DNA from: Clostridium sp. BJN0013
Lineage (GTDB): Bacteria > Bacillota > Clostridia > Clostridiales > Clostridiaceae
Assembly: GCF_040939125.1 (NCBI RefSeq)
Contig: NZ_CP162495.1
Span: forward strand, 2,418,001 to 2,482,000
Length of the DNA stretch: 64,000 bases
Direction: 5' to 3'
The translations under genes were made by a program, and so were the position numbers. The notes under the pieces are model-generated. The model did not search any database, was not told where the DNA came from, and worked only from the letters and a program-made list of their open reading frames with translations. Of the stretch, positions 8,735-18,353 are shown piece by piece (position 1 is the stretch's first letter; the number at the start of each line of letters is the position of its first letter).

Positions 8735-9532
8735 TTATATTACCCCTCTAGATAAAAGAGCATGATAATCGCCAACCTGGCTTAGTTTATCCTGACAAAG
8801 AGCAATTATAACTTCTCTATACTTTACCTCTTTTCCAAAATTTATCTTTATTACATCCGGCTTAAATCCTAAAAGTTTTCCACTAGAACCATTTATAACT
8901 CTATAAGGTATATGAAACTTACTAAACTCCTCTAAATTCACATTCCCAAATACAGATTTTTCAACTATTACTACAGGTAAATTGGTAGCAGGTTCTCTTA
9001 GTTCATTTCCCGTATCTAAAAAAGCTTTTACTTTTTTTTCTTTATCTTTAAATATAATATCCACTTCATAAACCAAGCTAAACAAATCTCTTCTATCTTT
9101 AATATAAATTACTAATCTATCAATAGTTATATAAAATATCATAAGTGAGATAAAAAGCCACTGATATGGGAAATTAATTATCGTAGTACCATTTATATAG
9201 GAAGATCTATTATATTGAATAAATATACATATCCCTGCTAAAAGCATAGAGTATAGTATAAATATACATAAGATTTTAAAGTTAGTTATAATACCCTTAT
9301 TACCAAAAGAAATATAAACCAGTGCCAGTGCCACTATCAATTTAAAATAGAAAGCAGAAAAAATGCTTAAACAAGGATAAATTAATGTAATTGTATATAT
9401 ACTTCCTATAAAAGCCCCTAAAAACATGCGCTTAAGATTTATCATCAATTTCAAAGTCCTACCGGTAATATATAATAGAAAAAAGTTCACTATTAAATTT
9501 ACTAAAATTACTAAATCCAAAAATACAACCAA
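8735..9532 (-). CDS. spoIIGA: SpoIIGA, sporulation aspartic protease that activates sigma-E
   Basis: Septum-located protease that cleaves pro-sigma-E after a signal from the forespore (SpoIIR in relatives). The N-terminal half (about 1-150) has five hydrophobic helices. The C-terminal half carries an aspartic protease-like domain with the catalytic Asp in AFLDTGNELREP near residue 172, then PVVIVEKSVFG. The start is TTG at 9532 (MVVFLDLVILVN), supported by GGAGGTGA eight bases before it. The 265-residue length is typical for clostridia. Confidence 0.94.
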   Translation of the reverse strand: MVVFLDLVILVNLIVNFFLLYITGRTLKLMINLKRMFLGAFIGSIYTITLIYPCLSIFSAFYFKLIVALALVYISFGNKGIITNFKILCIFILYSMLLAGICIFIQYNRSSYINGTTIINFPYQWLFISLMIFYITIDRLVIYIKDRRDLFSLVYEVDIIFKDKEKKVKAFLDTGNELREPATNLPVVIVEKSVFGNVNLEEFSKFHIPYRVINGSSGKLLGFKPDVIKINFGKEVKYREVIIALCQDKLSQVGDYHALLSRGVI

Positions 9533-9808
9533 TTATATGCTCACCTCCACCCATAGTTTATTAATATATATATTCTATTATATACTTATGAATTTCAAAA
9601 TTTTGTCATTTTAAAATTGTGTATAATATTTTTATTTTCTATATTATGCCAAGAATTTTCCTTTTATTCTCAATAACTTCTTCCAATTTAATGATTTTTT
9701 AGTAATTGTAGATTATTATTGATTTTTATGTTTTTAAAAAATAATTTTATTTTAATTTATATAAAATGTTTAACATTTAAAGCAAATAGTAAAGCATAGA
9801 GAAAAAAT
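9533..9808. other. Intergenic region before spoIIGA
   Basis: About 275 bases of very AT-rich sequence between the ftsZ terminator and spoIIGA. It should hold the spoIIGA promoter. A TGACAAA at about 9603-9609 (minus strand) differs by one base from the Spo0A box TGNCGAA. I see no gene in it. Confidence 0.4.
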
Positions 9809-9852
9809 AAAAAATCCACATATGGCATTTAATTGCCATATGTGGATTTTTT
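9809..9852. terminator. Strong bidirectional terminator after ftsZ
   Basis: A perfect 19-bp stem (9809-9827 with 9834-9852) and a 6-base loop, rich in A on one side and T on the other. It can therefore stop transcription from either side. It touches the ftsZ stop codon (9851-9853) and separates the ftsAZ unit from spoIIGA. Confidence 0.93.
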
Positions 9853-10966
9853 ATTTTTTCTGCCTTCTTAAAAAAGCAGGTATTTCTAAATTATTTTCAT
9901 CAAACTTTTCATATTCCATGGAAGCAGCAGCTTCACTTCTACTATTATTTATGTTATGGGATTGAGATTTTTTAACATCCTTTTTAGTTAAATCTTCTTT
10001 AATTTCATCTTTTTCAGCTTCAAAACCTGTAGCTATAACTGTAATTCTTATTTCATCTTTTATATTCTCATCTATAACAGCCCCAAATATTATATTTGCA
10101 TCAGGATCTGCAGCTTCTTGAACTATTTCTGCGGCTTCATTTATTTCTAGTAACCCAAGATCTTGTCCACCAGTTATATTAAGAAGCACTCCAGTAGCCC
10201 CTACTATAGAAGTTTCAAGCAACGGGCTGGATATACCCTGTTTGGCAGCATCTTGTGCTCTATTATCTCCATTTCCTTTGCCTACACCCATATGTGCAAG
10301 ACCTTTGTCTATCATAATTGTCCTTACATCTGCAAAATCTAAATTTACAAGGCCAGGTATGGTTATTAAATCTGATATGCCCTGTACACCTTGTCTTAAT
10401 ATATCATCTGCAAATCTAAAAGAGTCCATTAAAGTTGTTTTTTTATCCACTACAGAAAGAAGTCTTTCATTGGGTATTGTAACCAAAGTATCTACCTTAT
10501 CCTTCAAATTTTTTATACCCATTTCTGCATGCAGCATCCTTTTCCTACCCTCAAAAGGGAAAGGCTTTGTAACTACTCCTACTGTAAGTATTCCCATAGA
10601 TTTAGCAATTTCTGCAATTATAGGTGCTGCTCCAGTTCCAGTTCCTCCTCCCATTCCTGCTGTAATAAATACCATATCTGCCCCTTTTATAGCTTGTGTT
10701 ATTTCGTCCTTATTCTCCTCAGCAGCTTTTTGTCCTATTTCAGGATTTGCTCCTGCTCCAAGTCCCTTAGTAAGTTTATCTCCTATTTGTATTTTTTGTG
10801 ACGCCTGTGAAAGCATTAATGCCTGCTTGTCTGTGTTTATAGCTATAAATTCAACATTTTTTAATCCTTCTTTTATCATTCTATTTACTGCGTTATTTCC
10901 CCCGCCGCCACATCCTATTACTTTTATCTGTGCAAATTGTTGAACATCTACATCAAAATCTAACAC
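9851..10966 (-). CDS. ftsZ: FtsZ, tubulin-like division GTPase
   Basis: Forms the cytokinetic Z ring. The 371-residue protein has [14 protein letters not shown] near residue 18, the tubulin signature [12 protein letters not shown] near 104, and the T7 synergy loop [11 protein letters not shown] near 208. A variable linker from about 315 leads to the conserved C-terminal peptide [12 protein letters not shown], which contacts FtsA and SepF. It lies 19 bases after ftsA. Nothing unusual is seen. Confidence 0.98.
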   Translation of the reverse strand: MLDFDVDVQQFAQIKVIGCGGGGNNAVNRMIKEGLKNVEFIAINTDKQALMLSQASQKIQIGDKLTKGLGAGANPEIGQKAAEENKDEITQAIKGADMVFITAGMGGGTGTGAAPIIAEIAKSMGILTVGVVTKPFPFEGRKRMLHAEMGIKNLKDKVDTLVTIPNERLLSVVDKKTTLMDSFRFADDILRQGVQGISDLITIPGLVNLDFADVRTIMIDKGLAHMGVGKGNGDNRAQDAAKQGISSPLLETSIVGATGVLLNITGGQDLGLLEINEAAEIVQEAADPDANIIFGAVIDENIKDEIRITVIATGFEAEKDEIKEDLTKKDVKKSQSHNINNSRSEAAASMEYEKFDENNLEIPAFLRRQKK

Positions 10967-10985
10967 AATACCTAAACCTCCCTTA

Positions 10986-12257
10986 TTAAAAAAAGTCCGT
11001 AAAAAATTCTTTTATTTTTGTTACAAACCCCATATGTTTATCCTTATCATTCTTCTTTCCTGACCCCACAGTTATTTCTTCATAACTAACTGCATCTTCA
11101 TTTTTATTTGCCTTAATATCTATATCTTTATATTCCATTGAATTAGAAACATCTTTTACTATGCCAACTGCCGTAACATACAGCGGACTTGAGGCTCCTA
11201 TATATTTTGTAGTTCCAATTCTTACAAATTTTTCTAATTGATTTTTACTAAAATCTTCTATGCCTTTTATTGTAGCTATACCTCCTCCTACCAGAACTAT
11301 ACCTGAAAGCTTATCATAGTATTCAGAAATTCTTATTTCCTTATCTATTATAGAAAATAACTCTTCAACCCTAGCTTCTATAATCTGAGCTAAAATATCA
11401 TAATCAACTTTAACCTTATTGTTATAGTCTGCATTAACTTCTATCTTTAAACTTTTTTTCCCGGGATCTACGCCAACACTCCCGTATTTTATTTTAAGTT
11501 TTTCTGCCTCTGAAAAAGGAAGCTTAAGGCATACTGCAATATCATTTGTTATAATGCTTCCACCTAAAGCTACAGTACTTATACTTCTTAAAATTCCCCC
11601 TTCATATATATAAATATTTATAGATTCTGAGCCTACGTCTACAAGAGCTACTCCCCTTTGAATTTCTTCTTCTTTTAATACTACTTGGGATATAGCTATA
11701 GGCTGAAATACTATTCCAAGTACCTTTATTCCTGCCTTATTTACACTTTTAAAAATATTATTTATTATAGTTGAACGAGCCAGTATTATCTGGGCATCCA
11801 CTTCCAGCCTAAGTCCATTCATACCAATAGGGTCCTTTATATTATCATAACCGTCAATTATGTACTGCTCAGGTATTACTCCTATAACTTCTTTGTCGTT
11901 TGGAACAGTGATAATTTTAGCTGCTTTTAGAACTCTTCTCACGTCATTATACTTTATTTCACGATCTTCTGATGATACAGCAATTACCCCTTTATTCCAG
12001 ACAAGTTCACTTATTCCTCCAGGTAAAGATATATATGCTTCAGTTATCTTAATATCTATCATTCTCTCCAGTGAACTTATGCAATTTTTTATGGATTCAC
12101 AGGTATTATCTATATCTACAACTATTCCTTTTTTCACACCATTACAGCTTGAAGAAGTTATTCCTAATATTTGCATTTTCCCATCTCTGTCCACTTTTCC
12201 AGCTGCAGCACAAATATTGGATGAACCTATATCTATTCCAATTATATATCCACTCAT
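10986..12257 (-). CDS. ftsA: FtsA, actin-like membrane tether of FtsZ
   Basis: Actin-fold ATPase that anchors the Z ring to the membrane. Phosphate-1 loop [15 protein letters not shown] lies at the N-terminus, the SHS2 insert at about residues 80-160, and phosphate-2 is [14 protein letters not shown]-terminal amphipathic helix ([12 protein letters not shown]) serves as the membrane anchor. ATG 12257 ([11 protein letters not shown]) follows a run of eight G residues that acts as the ribosome binding site. An upstream in-frame ATG with poorer context would add about 15 residues. Expressed with ftsZ. Confidence 0.95.
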   Translation of the reverse strand: MSGYIIGIDIGSSNICAAAGKVDRDGKMQILGITSSSCNGVKKGIVVDIDNTCESIKNCISSLERMIDIKITEAYISLPGGISELVWNKGVIAVSSEDREIKYNDVRRVLKAAKIITVPNDKEVIGVIPEQYIIDGYDNIKDPIGMNGLRLEVDAQIILARSTIINNIFKSVNKAGIKVLGIVFQPIAISQVVLKEEEIQRGVALVDVGSESINIYIYEGGILRSISTVALGGSIITNDIAVCLKLPFSEAEKLKIKYGSVGVDPGKKSLKIEVNADYNNKVKVDYDILAQIIEARVEELFSIIDKEIRISEYYDKLSGIVLVGGGIATIKGIEDFSKNQLEKFVRIGTTKYIGASSPLYVTAVGIVKDVSNSMEYKDIDIKANKNEDAVSYEEITVGSGKKNDKDKHMGFVTKIKEFFTDFF

Positions 12258-12329
12258 AAAGTATGTCCCCCCCCTTTTCATAAACAGACTTTTCAGATTC
12301 AAGTGGAATTTTTACCACTTATTATTAAT

Positions 12330-12412
12330 TTATCCGGAGACCTCTATTGTTTAATCTACAGCTTTTAAAAGTGGAGAATAAGCACTGCTACGCCTCTAGA
12401 TAAGTTCTTCTA
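12330..12412 (-). repeat. Structured intergenic element, copy B
   Basis: Minus-strand block 70 bases before ftsA. It begins TTAGAAGAACTTATC and has GGCGTAG, TGCTTATTCTCCAC and TTTTAAAAGC, ending CGGATAAATTAA. GGATAA can pair with the opening TTATC. The first 60 bases match copy A (1703-1800) at most positions, although the genes around it are unrelated. A short hairpin AAGTGG/CCACTT follows at 12301-12320. Unknown family. Confidence 0.5.
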
Positions 12413-12956
12413 ATATCCACATAGAGAAAAGTATTCCGCATAACAAACTCCATCCAAATATTAAAATTACTTGATATATCAAGAACAATAATTAATTCAA
12501 ATCTGGGGATAATTTAATTTCCATATAAATTATTACCAAAAATTATTATCAGAAATTCAATTTATTGTATTTCTAATAATAAAATTATATATTATTAACT
12601 ATAACTAAATTAACCACAGTGTTAAATTATCAGCTATAAAATAAAGGAAACCGTCAAAAATATATATTCAACAAAAAAACTAAATTTCCTCTTATATTTT
12701 ATCACATTTTAATAAAATCTCAAATACAGTTAAATAATATAGATTGGAATTAAATTCATATTTATCCAGAATAAAGTGTTTTTTCCCCTTCAAACTTTAT
12801 TTCATTTACAATTCATTAATTTTTTTAAATATAATTTCATAGTAATTTCATATAAAATATTAAATTTATTCATAGTAATGTTATTTTATTGGAATATATT
12901 TATAACATCGAACTAATTATATTATGATATATCCCAAATTAACTCCAATATACATT
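12413..12956. other. Long AT-rich intergenic stretch
   Basis: About 540 bases between element B and the glycosyltransferase terminator, with no open reading frame of note on either strand. It probably contains the ftsA promoter, but none is convincing by eye because the sequence is almost entirely A and T. Confidence 0.4.
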
Positions 12957-12985
12957 AAGGGAAAAAGCCTAAAGTTTTTTCCCTT
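12957..12985 (-). terminator. Possible terminator after the glycosyltransferase
   Basis: AAGGGAAAAA (12957-12966) pairs with TTTTTTCCCTT (12975-12985) just downstream of the gene at 13005. The T tract is inside the stem rather than after it, so strength is uncertain. Confidence 0.5.
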
Positions 12986-13004
12986 CAAAATTGTATTTAT
13001 AATT

Positions 13005-14279
13005 TTAATTAACTTTCTCTAAATCTTTTATTTTTATGCTTCGACTATGGGTAGTATGAATCCATTCTTTATCATTTTTATTCATAATACCCTGTAATGA
13101 AATAGGAAACCATGTAATTGCATAAATAGGATAGAGTATGTAGTAAAAAAATATTTTAAAATCTAATTTTTTTTCTAAAACCAGCATAAATGGAGTATAT
13201 ATAAATTGTAATATTGAAAATAATACGGCTGATATTGTAAGTAAATTAAAATTCACTGAATATATCACCGTATTAAAATTAGATATTAGATTGTATGTTT
13301 TCATAAAATACTGAACTCCTCCACTTATAACAGACAATCCTATAAGTACAGTTATTATAGGCTGAATGCTGTACAGTGCACAGTCAAAGAGAACAAAATT
13401 AAAAGTTTTTATTGATTTTTTTATAAGTTTAAAAAAATATCTACTTGATACATCTGCAAATCCTTGCATCCATCTCTTCCGCTGTTTCCAAGATTGAAAA
13501 AGTGTAAGAGGTTTTTCATCATATATTATGGCATTATGAGCCCACCCTATTTTATATCCATATAAAATTAATTTACAGGTAAATTCTAAATCTTCTGTAA
13601 GACAAGTTGCACCCCATCCCAATTCTTTTAAGATATCTGTATTTATACAAAAACCAGTTCCACCTAATTGAGTCGATAAACCCAAATTACTTCTAGCTAG
13701 TTGAAACATTCTATTACAGGTCCAAAATGCTATGGAATAACTTCCGGTTATCCATGTATCATAAGGATTTTTACTATCTAAATATCCTTGAACAACTTTA
13801 TATCCTCTGCAAAGTTCTTTATTCATCTCTTTTAAAAAATTTTTATGTACAAGGTTATCTGCATCAAATATAGCAATTGCATCATATTTCTTTTTCATAT
13901 CAAAAATTTTACGAAACATCCATTCCAGTGCATATCCTTTACCTCTTCTACTCCTGTCAACTCTTTCATATACAATAGCACCATTTTCTCTAGCTTTTAT
14001 TGCCGTCTTATCCGTACAATTATCCGCAATAACAAAAATATCATATAATTCTTTAGGATATTCAAGCCTATTTAAGCTTTCTAAGATATCCTTAATTACA
14101 ATTTCTTCATTATGAGCAGCCACGATTAATGCAAAACTATTCTTAGGTTCTACCTCTTGTTTATCCTTTCTCTTCCATATTCCAAAAAATGATATACACA
14201 AATAATATATTGATATTATATAAACCATGTAAGTTAAAACACGAGAGACATTAAGAATTATTTCTTTAAATATGCTCAA
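13005..14279 (-). CDS. Membrane family 2 glycosyltransferase (processive, BcsA/IcaA-like)
   Basis: Likely makes or extends a beta-linked surface polysaccharide or glycolipid from a nucleotide-sugar. One membrane helix is at about 10-30. The cytoplasmic GT-A domain has AHNEE, DNCTDKT, the DAD metal site in IFDADN, and the processive QxxRW motif as QRKRWMQG near residue 265. Three or four C-terminal helices follow (about 290-400). This layout matches cellulose/poly-N-acetylglucosamine synthase relatives, but no c-di-GMP PilZ domain or partner genes are adjacent. Substrate unknown. It stands alone, 150 bases from pilT. Confidence 0.85.
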   Translation of the reverse strand: MSIFKEIILNVSRVLTYMVYIISIYYLCISFFGIWKRKDKQEVEPKNSFALIVAAHNEEIVIKDILESLNRLEYPKELYDIFVIADNCTDKTAIKARENGAIVYERVDRSRRGKGYALEWMFRKIFDMKKKYDAIAIFDADNLVHKNFLKEMNKELCRGYKVVQGYLDSKNPYDTWITGSYSIAFWTCNRMFQLARSNLGLSTQLGGTGFCINTDILKELGWGATCLTEDLEFTCKLILYGYKIGWAHNAIIYDEKPLTLFQSWKQRKRWMQGFADVSSRYFFKLIKKSIKTFNFVLFDCALYSIQPIITVLIGLSVISGGVQYFMKTYNLISNFNTVIYSVNFNLLTISAVLFSILQFIYTPFMLVLEKKLDFKIFFYYILYPIYAITWFPISLQGIMNKNDKEWIHTTHSRSIKIKDLEKVN

Positions 14280-14397
14280 TTTAATCCCCCCTAATTCAAG
14301 GTTATTTTAGCATAAATAAGAATTAATTACTATAGCAATGATAATAATTATGTGAATTATTTTACATAATTAAAAGAAGGGCAAAATAGCTTTATAT

Positions 14398-14425
14398 AAA
14401 AATAGAACTTTTCAGTTCTATTTTT
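14398..14425 (-). terminator. Terminator of pilT
   Basis: A 12-bp stem AAAAATAGAACT/AGTTCTATTTTT with a 4-base loop, ten bases after the pilT stop. The minus-strand side of the stem ends in a T run. Confidence 0.8.
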
Positions 14426-14435
14426 TGTCATAAGG

Positions 14436-15491
14436 TCATAGAGATATCATTCGAGTAAGTATATTGCGATCAATAGAATGGGCAAGAGCAGATTCATAAG
14501 ATATATATCCTTTTCTGTAAAGTTCTGACAAAGACATATCCATTGTTTTCATTCCATATTTTATACCCGTTTGCATAGAAGATTCTATTTGATGAGTCTT
14601 GCCTTCCCTTATCATATTTTTAATAGCCTCTGTGGCAATCATAATTTCAAGTGCAGCTATTCTTCCCTTTCCATCTAACTTTGACAAAAGTTGTTGAGAT
14701 ACTATCCCCTTTATTACCGCTGATAATTGTATCTTTATTTGCTGCTGTTGATAAGGTGGAAATACATCTATAATTCTATCTATAGTTTGAGCTGCACCTA
14801 TAGTATGTAAAGTAGAAAGTACCAAATGGCCAGTTTCAGCAGCAGTAAGTGCAATAGAAATCGTCTCTAAATCTCTCATTTCTCCAACTAAAATTACATC
14901 AGGATCTTCTCTTAATACTGCTTTTAAAGCATTAGCATAACTTAAAGAATCTTTACCTATTTCTCTTTGACTTATTAAAGACTTATTATGCTTATGCAAA
15001 TACTCTATGGGATCTTCAAGGGTTATTATATGAGCTGCCCTGTTAGAATTTATTTCATTTATCATAGCTGCTAAAGTTGTACTTTTCCCACAGCCAGTGG
15101 GACCTGTTACTAAATTTAATCCTCTTTTATGACTTAATAATTCTTTTATCACTGGAGGAAAATTAAGTTCATTTAAAGTAGGTACCTTCAATCCTACAAC
15201 TCTTACTGCAATAGCACTACTTCCTCTTTGTTTAAACACATTTACTCTGAATCTTCCAAGTCCTGATATAGAAAAGGATATATCAATTTCACCAATTCTC
15301 ATATACTTTTCATAATCTTCTTCTAATATTTCTCTGCTAAATCTATCTGTATCCGATGGCTGTAATTTTTCCTTTCCCAATTTTTTAAGCTTTCCATTTA
15401 TTCTCATAACAGGAGTCGCTCCCACTGTGAGATGTAAATCTGATGCATTTTCTTCTACAGTTTTTTCCAATAAACTTTTTAGCGATACCAC
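14436..15491 (-). CDS. pilT: PilT, twitching-motility retraction ATPase
   Basis: Hexameric ATPase that depolymerises type IV pili. It has ASDLHLTVGATPVMR at the N-terminus, Walker A GPTGCGKSTT, an Asp box ITLEDPIEYL, Walker B ILVGEMRDLET, the His box HLVLSTLHT, and the PilT-type AIRNMIREGKTHQ-like stretch (AIKNMIREGKTHQI). GTG at 15491 is chosen as start because AAAGGGG lies eight bases before it and the product then begins MVSLKSLLEK as in other PilT proteins. An ATG at 15515 would add eight residues. No other pilus genes are nearby. Confidence 0.93.
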   Translation of the reverse strand: MVSLKSLLEKTVEENASDLHLTVGATPVMRINGKLKKLGKEKLQPSDTDRFSREILEEDYEKYMRIGEIDISFSISGLGRFRVNVFKQRGSSAIAVRVVGLKVPTLNELNFPPVIKELLSHKRGLNLVTGPTGCGKSTTLAAMINEINSNRAAHIITLEDPIEYLHKHNKSLISQREIGKDSLSYANALKAVLREDPDVILVGEMRDLETISIALTAAETGHLVLSTLHTIGAAQTIDRIIDVFPPYQQQQIKIQLSAVIKGIVSQQLLSKLDGKGRIAALEIMIATEAIKNMIREGKTHQIESSMQTGIKYGMKTMDMSLSELYRKGYISYESALAHSIDRNILTRMISL

Positions 15492-15819
15492 TTTAGGTTC
15501 CCCTTTCACAAACATTTGCTATTTATATTTATATTATTACTATATACAATAAACTCATATCAGCTATTTTTACACTATCGAATTGATTACTTATTTAAAC
15601 TATCCCTTATCTATAATCGTCCTTTATAACTAAATTTTTATATATATTTTTAATTTAAATAAAATTATTTTTTGTAAAAACTAAACAAGTATATAAATGG
15701 CAATATAAATTCCACGTATATGTTTTATTACTTTTATTATAATTTTCTAATATATAACTTAACATATACCATGGAATTTATTAAAAATATTAATTCTATT
15801 TTCATTATTTCTGCTAATA
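15492..15819. other. Intergenic stretch between sigK and pilT
   Basis: About 330 AT-rich bases. No gene, hairpin or repeat is convincing. It should contain the pilT promoter. Confidence 0.4.
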
Positions 15820-16521
15820 TTACTTTGCACCATAATTTAGTTCTTTATATAACTTTTTTAAAGCTTTTTTTTCAATTCTGGATACATAAGATCTTGATAT
15901 TCCAAGAATTTTAGCTATTTCCCTCTGAGTTTTTGGCTTACCTTCTAAAAGTCCATACCTCATTTCCACTACACTTTTTTCCCTTTGTGATAAACAGGTA
16001 TTTATTTTAGAATATAATTTTTTTACTTGTATTTTTTGTTCTACTATTTCAATTATAGAATCTTCGTCGCTACTCAGTACATCCATGAGAGATATTTCAT
16101 TACCTTCCTTATCTACACCTATTGGATCCTGCAAATACACTTCATTTTTAATTTTTTTATTATTCCTTATAAGCATTAATATTTCATTCTCTATGCATTT
16201 TGCCGCATATGTTGCCAGCCTGGTACCCTTACATGAATCAAAAGAATCTATTGCTTTAATTAATCCTACAGTTCCAATAGAAATCAGATCATCCACATCT
16301 TTACCAGGATATGAATATTTTTTTACAATATGTGCTACTAGCCTCAAATTTCTCTCTACTAAAATACTTTTAGCAAGTAAATCTCCTTCTTTTAATTTCT
16401 TTAAATAATACCTTTCTTCTTCATCATTTAAAGGTTGAGGAAATGAACTATTATTTGTAACATAAGCTGTCATAAACACTACATTTCCTAGAATGTCTAA
16501 TAAGCAATTTGTTAAAAACAC
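15820..16521 (-). CDS. sigK: Pro-sigma-K, late mother-cell sigma factor (uninterrupted)
   Basis: Sigma factor for coat and cortex genes. The 233 residues start from GTG 16521 after AGGAGGAG. The hydrophobic first ~20 residues (MFLTNCLLDILGNVVF) look like the pro-sequence removed at activation. Region 2 is RNLRLVAHIVKKYS to RLATYAAKCIENEI, and region 4.2 is EIAKILGISRSYVSRIE. The gene is continuous, with no skin-type phage element as found in Bacillus subtilis and Clostridioides difficile. Its closest look-alike in the window is sigE, but the ends differ clearly. Confidence 0.95.
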   Translation of the reverse strand: MFLTNCLLDILGNVVFMTAYVTNNSSFPQPLNDEEERYYLKKLKEGDLLAKSILVERNLRLVAHIVKKYSYPGKDVDDLISIGTVGLIKAIDSFDSCKGTRLATYAAKCIENEILMLIRNNKKIKNEVYLQDPIGVDKEGNEISLMDVLSSDEDSIIEIVEQKIQVKKLYSKINTCLSQREKSVVEMRYGLLEGKPKTQREIAKILGISRSYVSRIEKKALKKLYKELNYGAK

Positions 16522-16613
16522 TGGCTGCTCCTCCTAATAGTGCTTATTAATATACTATGAACAGCCTTTTTAAAAAGTGCATATATAAAAAAATTTATTT
16601 GATTTTTTATATT

Positions 16614-18275
16614 TTATTTTAAATAAGGTTTTATCTTTAAAACTATATTTTTAAAAATTGGAGCTGCCGTATTTCCTCCACTTTCACTATCCTTATCTAT
16701 ATCTTGAACAAATACAACCATAGAATAATATTTCCCATAGACTTTAAAAAATCCTACAAACCATCCATCGGAATGTTCTTCTGCATTTTTATTTTGTCCT
16801 GTTAATTCTATCCTTTGAGTACTTCCAGTTTTTCCACCTACTTCCATACCATCTATATATGCAGATTTTCCAGTACCATTTTTTACTACATTTATCATTT
16901 GATTTTTCATCTCTTCTGCTGTAGATTTTTTTATTACAGAGGTACTTTCTGTACTTAATGCCTCTATAGTATTATTTTTGTCATTTACATAGGCATCCAA
17001 TAGATAGGGTTTAACGTATGTTCCACCATTTATAACTGTATTTGGTATACTTATAGCCTCTATTGGCGTTATTCTGATATTCTGGCCTATAGCTGCAAGT
17101 CCTACACTACCATCACTGGAGTCAGGATTTTTTACTTCAAATAACCCTTCCTTTTCTCCGTCCAAATTTAATACTTTTTCAAATAATCCCTGAGATTTTG
17201 CATTATCATAAAAATTATTAAATCCAACCTTATTTCCTATCTGTGCAAATACATCATTAGAGGATAATGCTAAAGCTTCTCCTGATGTTAAAACATTATA
17301 CTTTTTATTTTCTTCCCCATATAATCCTGTACTGGTAAATTTATCATTTGTTTTTATTATATTTTTATCAAGGCCAGCTTCTTCTACAATAACTTTAAAT
17401 GTAGATCCTGGAAAAAAGCCATGATTAGTGGAAATACCTAAATTCACATTAGGTTTTGTATCATCCTTTTGTACTAAAGCTTTTATTCTACCAGTGCCAG
17501 CTTCCATTAAAATAACCCCAATTTGACCAAAATTTTTATTTTCACTACTATTTAATATTTCTTTTATGCTATTTTGTATATTTTTATCTAAAGTTAATCT
17601 TACATTCACATTATTCTCTGGCAAACTAGTTTTTTCATTTATTATTTTACCATTTGCATCTCTTTCAAATACAATTTGGAGCTTTTCATTATCTCTAGTT
17701 TTTTCATATATCTTCATCTCTAAAGAATCTTTAGATTTCATTGTATTATCTGCAGTTCTCTTGGGATTTAAAAGTAAATTTTCTATGCTCCATACTCCGG
17801 TTCTATTTAAAGGAGAATATTCATATATATAAAATCCATTTACATCATGTATATTTTTTAATTTATTATAAGTACTCAAATCAATCTGATAGTATAATTT
17901 TTGACTGGTATTCAATATTCCAACCTTAGCTAAATCATAATCCTCATTATAATTTCTAAGAGTATATATTAATGTCAACATACTTTCTGAATTTACATCT
18001 GGATTATCTTTTAAAAATATATCTGGGGATATTACAACATAATACTCTTTATTATAATTCATAATCTGTTGTCCATTACAATCATATAGTATATACTTGG
18101 CATCTGTCAAAGATTCTTTATAGGAATATTGAGAATTAGCCATTACGCTAAGCTCATCTTCTTTTAAATATTGCAGACTTATTATTTTAAAATATAGTAT
18201 TAGAAATATAATATTAAAAATCAAAAATAAACTGCATTGTCTCTTTTTTATTAAATTTCTATTTATTTTTAACAT
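16614..18275 (-). CDS. Class B penicillin-binding protein (D,D-transpeptidase)
   Basis: Membrane-anchored peptidoglycan cross-linking enzyme. ATG 18275 after GAGGTG gives about 553 residues; further ATGs upstream lack a ribosome site. One membrane helix at about 17-36 is followed by a dimerisation/pedestal region. The transpeptidase domain has the catalytic serine in PGSTFK, the SSN motif (ALSSNDVFAQIG) and GGKTGST near residue 490. It lies between sigK and trhP, and its position next to sigK suggests, but does not prove, a role in spore or division wall synthesis. Closer to the SpoVD/PbpA group than to class A enzymes because it has no transglycosylase domain. Confidence 0.87.
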   Translation of the reverse strand: MLKINRNLIKKRQCSLFLIFNIIFLILYFKIISLQYLKEDELSVMANSQYSYKESLTDAKYILYDCNGQQIMNYNKEYYVVISPDIFLKDNPDVNSESMLTLIYTLRNYNEDYDLAKVGILNTSQKLYYQIDLSTYNKLKNIHDVNGFYIYEYSPLNRTGVWSIENLLLNPKRTADNTMKSKDSLEMKIYEKTRDNEKLQIVFERDANGKIINEKTSLPENNVNVRLTLDKNIQNSIKEILNSSENKNFGQIGVILMEAGTGRIKALVQKDDTKPNVNLGISTNHGFFPGSTFKVIVEEAGLDKNIIKTNDKFTSTGLYGEENKKYNVLTSGEALALSSNDVFAQIGNKVGFNNFYDNAKSQGLFEKVLNLDGEKEGLFEVKNPDSSDGSVGLAAIGQNIRITPIEAISIPNTVINGGTYVKPYLLDAYVNDKNNTIEALSTESTSVIKKSTAEEMKNQMINVVKNGTGKSAYIDGMEVGGKTGSTQRIELTGQNKNAEEHSDGWFVGFFKVYGKYYSMVVFVQDIDKDSESGGNTAAPIFKNIVLKIKPYLK

Positions 18276-18353
18276 AAAAAACACCTCATCTAGACTAAAT
18301 TTTTGTCCAAAATAAGGTATTTTATTCATTGCTAAATAATTATTCAAATATAT

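Noticed and set aside
10242-10943. Long plus-strand open frame opposite ftsZ
   Set aside because: It is the antisense of a highly conserved gene; its composition follows ftsZ codons and there is no start signal.
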